Of a stretch of DNA of 64,000 nucleotides, positions 61,901 to 64,000 are shown one piece after another (the stretch's first letter is position 1; every line of letters begins with the position of its first letter). The notes under the pieces are model-generated. The model did no database searches. It saw only the letters and a program-made list of their open reading frames with translations, and had not been told where the DNA came from. Made by a program: the position numbers and the translations under genes. Origin of the DNA: G965204755 sp965243415 (GTDB lineage Bacteria > Acidobacteriota > Vicinamibacteria > Marinacidobacterales > Marinacidobacteraceae); contig OZ251549.1 in assembly GCA_965243415.1 (NCBI GenBank), positions 1,240,001 through 1,304,000 on the forward strand, read 5' to 3'.

Positions 61901-63227
61901 CGGGCCGGAATCCCTCACAGTCGGACGCCACCTGGTCGAGGGACGGCGGCATCACCGCGACCTCCGAAGGGCGACGGAAAGCCACCTGTTCCGGGTCGGC
62001 CGTCCAAACCGGGATCACGGGTTCGTCTTCGAGTTTCGCGCGAAGTCTGGACAGCCACGCCTCCCGCGCGATCAGCGATTCCGGCCCGGTGGCGGACTTC
62101 GCCGGCCGTCCCAGCGCCTCGAAGAGGGCGCGGACTGCGTCGACGCCGGAGAAGGAGCGGGCGCCCCAGCGGAGATAGAGCGCAACGAGGTCCGCGATGC
62201 GGTCGGCGATCTCCGCCTGCCACTCGTTGTCCTCGATCTCCCGGAACCCGCTCCGGGAGATGTTCAGCAGCCAGTCCGCGTTGAGGTGGAGTCCCAGAGG
62301 CACGGTGGCGTCCGTGCGGAGCGAGGCGTAGATCCCGCCCCGGTCCGGCGGCGCCGGCGTCCCGTCCTCCGCCAGTGGCGCCAAACCGATGACCTGGCGA
62401 CGCTGCGCCGCGGCGTTCTGGTCGCTCTGCGGAATTCGACGATGTTCGACGAGGCGGCGTACGGCACGGTCGGAAGGGGTGAACCACACGGAGAACATCT
62501 GCCACCGGCGCCGGCGGCCGTTCGACCGGGCGGTCACCTGCGAACATCCGCTCGCCCCGGGACGGACCTCCAACCTCCATCGCTCCCCGTCGATGTCGAT
62601 CTGCCGGAGTCCGTAGGCGGCGAGAATCGCCAGCGGAGCGTGATCGTCCTCCGGCAGGGACTGCGCCAGATCTGAGTGGAGGTCTGCCGCGGAATCGGCC
62701 CGATCGGAGAGTTCGAACCGCGTCGTGAAGGCGTCATCGGGATCCGGGATCGAGCTGTCCGGGATGGGTATCGTCGTGCCGAGGAGATCCGGCTGAATGT
62801 CCCCGAAGCGTTCCCCGACCTGCGACTCGACCTGGAAACGGAATTTCCAACCCCAGCCGGAGACTCGAGCCTCGCGGAAGCGTCCGAACACGCTCTTGAA
62901 GCCGATCCCCATGAATCCGACCGTGGTCGCGCCTTTGGTCGAGCGGAAAACCCGCGAGAGGGCCCGGACATCCTTTTCTTCTATCGGACGGCGGCCGTCG
63001 TGCTGGAAGACCACGGAGTCACCGTCGTCCGCGATTCGGATCTCTATCGAGGAGGCGCCGGCGTCCATGGCGTTCTGGATGAGTTCGAAGAAATAGACCC
63101 ACCGGTGTTCGAATACGAGATCGAGGGCGCGCAAGGTGCCCTGGCCGACCTCGGTTCCGTAGGACTGCCGGTTCTCGGAGGCCAACCGCTTCAGGAAATC
63201 CGGTCGTTTCGGAGGCGACTTGGGCAT
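58905..63227 (-). CDS. Sacsin/NO VEIN-like HSP90-type ATPase with DUF3883 domain, ended early by TAG
   Basis: 1440 residues. Residues ~1-180 are a GHKL (HSP90/histidine-kinase) ATPase of the sacsin type: FELIQNAMDAGASSIEIRIA (N-box), DGDSVVFQHDGRRPIEEKDV (G1) and STKGATTVGFMGIGFKSVFG (G2). A large middle of unassigned helical and beta parts follows. From ~1370 (REFGRVPEDGARHQVGWDLR, LIEVKGRSHP) begins DUF3883, a PD-(D/E)XK-like domain, but TAG stops it after ~50 residues. The full arrangement resembles the plant NO VEIN protein and bacterial proteins found near defence genes. The missing tail is encoded in frame just downstream. A TAGGGT-type promoter is not seen; upstream is noncoding. Confidence 0.85.
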   Translation of the reverse strand: MPKSPPKRPDFLKRLASENRQSYGTEVGQGTLRALDLVFEHRWVYFFELIQNAMDAGASSIEIRIADDGDSVVFQHDGRRPIEEKDVRALSRVFRSTKGATTVGFMGIGFKSVFGRFREARVSGWGWKFRFQVESQVGERFGDIQPDLLGTTIPIPDSSIPDPDDAFTTRFELSDRADSAADLHSDLAQSLPEDDHAPLAILAAYGLRQIDIDGERWRLEVRPGASGCSQVTARSNGRRRRWQMFSVWFTPSDRAVRRLVEHRRIPQSDQNAAAQRRQVIGLAPLAEDGTPAPPDRGGIYASLRTDATVPLGLHLNADWLLNISRSGFREIEDNEWQAEIADRIADLVALYLRWGARSFSGVDAVRALFEALGRPAKSATGPESLIAREAWLSRLRAKLEDEPVIPVWTADPEQVAFRRPSEVAVMPPSLDQVASDCEGFRPDALFPRPVLRRDLLGSEAFSLLDGARVLRPLSPKALRRDWAKGLGHWWKTLPTKKTTRRRLLGCLWGALSRLDETWRATTLRCVRTATKKWRSLEEAIFLREAPPTDKEPGGKRVRRLLRRYLPSESAHVSPGWVQVLRQGERDPWRRFSTDRDPSLDWLDRAWTWVRKHDRSVALKAVVGDAVQHFVASEPSRTGAMVSLGHWARHRNRPDLLTQVVVGSGPAAKIVPIGGALLAEPYLAYGANRRRLFPEWPAITDKYHRKDPAGKSAAEWAAFLKQAGAKHAVFVRDTSQHYGSWDRDKVESRLGIVWPRLGRTNYEGYKVIDFDIEPELPDSSASAERRSLLAEWLAEDYEALKGKGRILCRYHYRTHREQEGRAPATWVSKLRNLEWAPAGSGRLRRPAEVLPQSDPSRPEAPVAALPPGLVQVLEAEGVAFGANIPDAPLLSRLAATGSRLGPDELAALLRECRDETLGADGAEVFLRTVETLEAPLEGRIERVPVRRIVKGGRRGTLHGHIARFDDLAAALRDELDHPIYRVPGTTTGAQALAFLRSVWQRARTSPEGLANEVREALPAAYSYCLDDANEDPALRERWKTEKGDAAVFADRRWIRLTDEETVYLDDVDDRRFFPDGESVLTATAGHLGASPEAQKRTAGELGLPLLSNSVEKKWRGEYDRVPVDRRWSERFDFVYELLRRLRSRDSDAGAAGAGHPGEHPTLARTRRLTLVVSLEGGAPRTVDIRARLSGSELLVAGEPQGFGADAAKELLRRFAFGQRAEMATDLAAMLFSLDNEAAFRDAAGQFRDAYLPDFDLPAPFREREEPREEARETALGTDEEESVRGEPASTPRSREPATADRHPRSEGRDSTTASDHDGGPSRSVPDERRAGAGPAEGSGSYTRNRALARPKALAANLERSLKGEIVPDRPARTEEGGHEHSEPRAVDRDDEPYREAAARYEREFGRVPEDGARHQVGWDLRSRDPRSGTVRLIEVKGRSHP

Positions 63228-63454
63228 GGGAAATCGAGTCTCCGGCGGGTTCGCGATCCCGCGGGAGGGGCACCGGATGGTACCGATGTTTTCCCGGCGG
63301 TCGCTTTCCGGACCCGGCGACGGGGGCCGATCCGGAGCGCCCGCCGCCCGGCGCGCAGATGGAAGATCCCGGACGACCGCCCGGGTGGGCTTGTCCGGCC
63401 TCGGGGCCGGCCGGCGACCGTAGCGGCGGGGTCGCGGTCGGTCGTCGCGTGGGG

Positions 63455-63460
63455 TATAAT
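63455..63460 (+). promoter_or_regulatory. Consensus -10 box TATAAT
   Basis: A perfect TATAAT lies 18 nt before ATG 63479 of the TonB-receptor gene, in a GC-rich background, so a ~10-nt leader would result. The -35 region (63432-63437) is not recognisable. Confidence 0.55.
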
Positions 63461-63478
63461 CAGTAGGTTTTGCCGTAG

Positions 63479-64000
63479 ATGGTTTCCCTGTCCGTGCTTC
63501 GTTCCGCCCCGAGGGGCGTCTCCCGGCGACGATCGGGAGCGGTTTCGGCGCTGGCGGGGATCGCGGTGCTGCTGGCCGGGGTGGTCTTCGCGCAGGCCGA
63601 GGAGGCCTCCGGGGTGCTGCGGGGGCGGGTCGTGGACGATCAGGGGGGCGCGATCCCCGGGGCGACGGTGCTGCTCGCCGAGACGGCGGCGACCGGGGAG
63701 CCCCGGCGCGACATCAGCAGCCGGGCCGGGCGTTACCGGTTCCGGAACCTGCCGCCGGGCGAGTACACCCTGTGGGTGGTGATGGACGGCTTCGAGGACT
63801 ACTCGAGGGGCGGTTTCCTCGTCGCCGCCGGGGAGACCATGGAGTGGGACCCGGTGCTCGAAGTGACCGGGCTCTCCGAGAGCGTCAGCGTCGAGACGGC
63901 GCGCCCGGAAGTGGACCTGCGGAAGTCCCGGGTCTCCACGAACCTGCGTTTCGTCGAGGTGTATCCCAAGCGGTGGCCCATCTTCGACGCCGCCTTCGGG
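63479..64000 (+). CDS. TonB-dependent receptor with carboxypeptidase-regulatory-like domain, N-terminal part
   Basis: The open frame runs to the window end; 174 residues are visible. A signal peptide is at ~15-40 (GAVSALAGIAVLLAGVVFAQA). Residues ~43-125 form a carboxypeptidase-regulatory-like fold (GVLRGRVVDDQGGAIPGATV, YRFRNLPPGEYTLWVVMDGF), after which the plug domain should begin (VSVETARPEVDLRKSRVSTN). Such receptors are numerous in Acidobacteriota and Bacteroidota and import large nutrients across the outer membrane with TonB. The 3' end is outside the window, so the full domain order cannot be confirmed. Confidence 0.85.
   Translation, partial: MVSLSVLRSAPRGVSRRRSGAVSALAGIAVLLAGVVFAQAEEASGVLRGRVVDDQGGAIPGATVLLAETAATGEPRRDISSRAGRYRFRNLPPGEYTLWVVMDGFEDYSRGGFLVAAGETMEWDPVLEVTGLSESVSVETARPEVDLRKSRVSTNLRFVEVYPKRWPIFDAAFG

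Overview
This 64 kb window is very GC-rich (near 70 percent by eye) and densely coded. It comes from a Gram-negative bacterium: it has TonB-receptor, TolC, RND and porin genes, several lipoproteins, and a partial sodium-pumping NADH dehydrogenase operon. A DUF5916 outer-membrane barrel, a TonB receptor with an N-terminal carboxypeptidase-regulatory-like domain and a fused GldF-GldG transporter suggest Acidobacteriota or a nearby phylum. That placement is inference; no rRNA gene is present.

Layout. 1-1509: end of a DUF5916 protein. 1630-4245: eight tandem units of about 319-348 bp, each with an identical AT-rich palindrome. 4260-6522: a SnoaL-like protein, then a tight TIGR04255 / antitoxin / PIN cluster. 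6515-9246: BtuF/BtuC/BtuD-type metal-chelate importer. 9261-13644: complete potADBC polyamine-type importer. 13697-16830: an ORC/CDC6-like ATPase pseudogene with two in-frame stops, interrupted by a 1998-bp IS1634-family element with intact ends and target duplication. 16868-23228: amidohydrolase, an orphan ImmA/IrrE regulator, an AlbA_2 ATPase with a minisatellite linker, and an intact ImmA/IrrE-DUF4411 toxin-antitoxin pair. 23728-28227: GMC oxidoreductase and its Tat-exported small subunit, an ankyrin/TPR protein, and an intact copy of the ORC-like ATPase. 28296-34739: a TPR relic, small membrane proteins, and a gldA / gldFG / DUF4340 transporter operon. 35030-40165: dihaem cytochrome, DUF234 ATPase, VOC protein, porin. 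40223-44062: tRNA-Asn, recR, ybaB, dnaX, tRNA-Ser. 44200-51039: RND efflux operon (outer-membrane channel, adaptor, pump). 51484-55512: accessory cluster of a zeta-like kinase, nucleotidyltransferase/HEPN pair, orphan methyltransferase, PIN toxin and STAS-like DUF4325 protein. 55785-58605: nqrA and nqrB only. 58674-63227: a sacsin/NOV-like HSP90-type ATPase with a DUF3883 domain, broken by one in-frame TAG. 63479-64000: start of a TonB-dependent receptor.

Housekeeping and transport genes read cleanly, often with 1-14 nt overlaps that indicate translational coupling. Lesions concentrate in accessory genes: TAA and TGA in the ATPase at 13697, probable one-base losses in the HEPN and PIN genes, TAG in the DUF3883 gene, and loss of the toxin beside one ImmA copy. 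Several first genes carry a -10 hexamer only 6-7 nt before the start codon, which points to leaderless mRNAs. The strongest candidates for something new are the 8-unit palindrome array, the TAG-split HSP90/DUF3883 protein, and the DUF4325-PIN pair.
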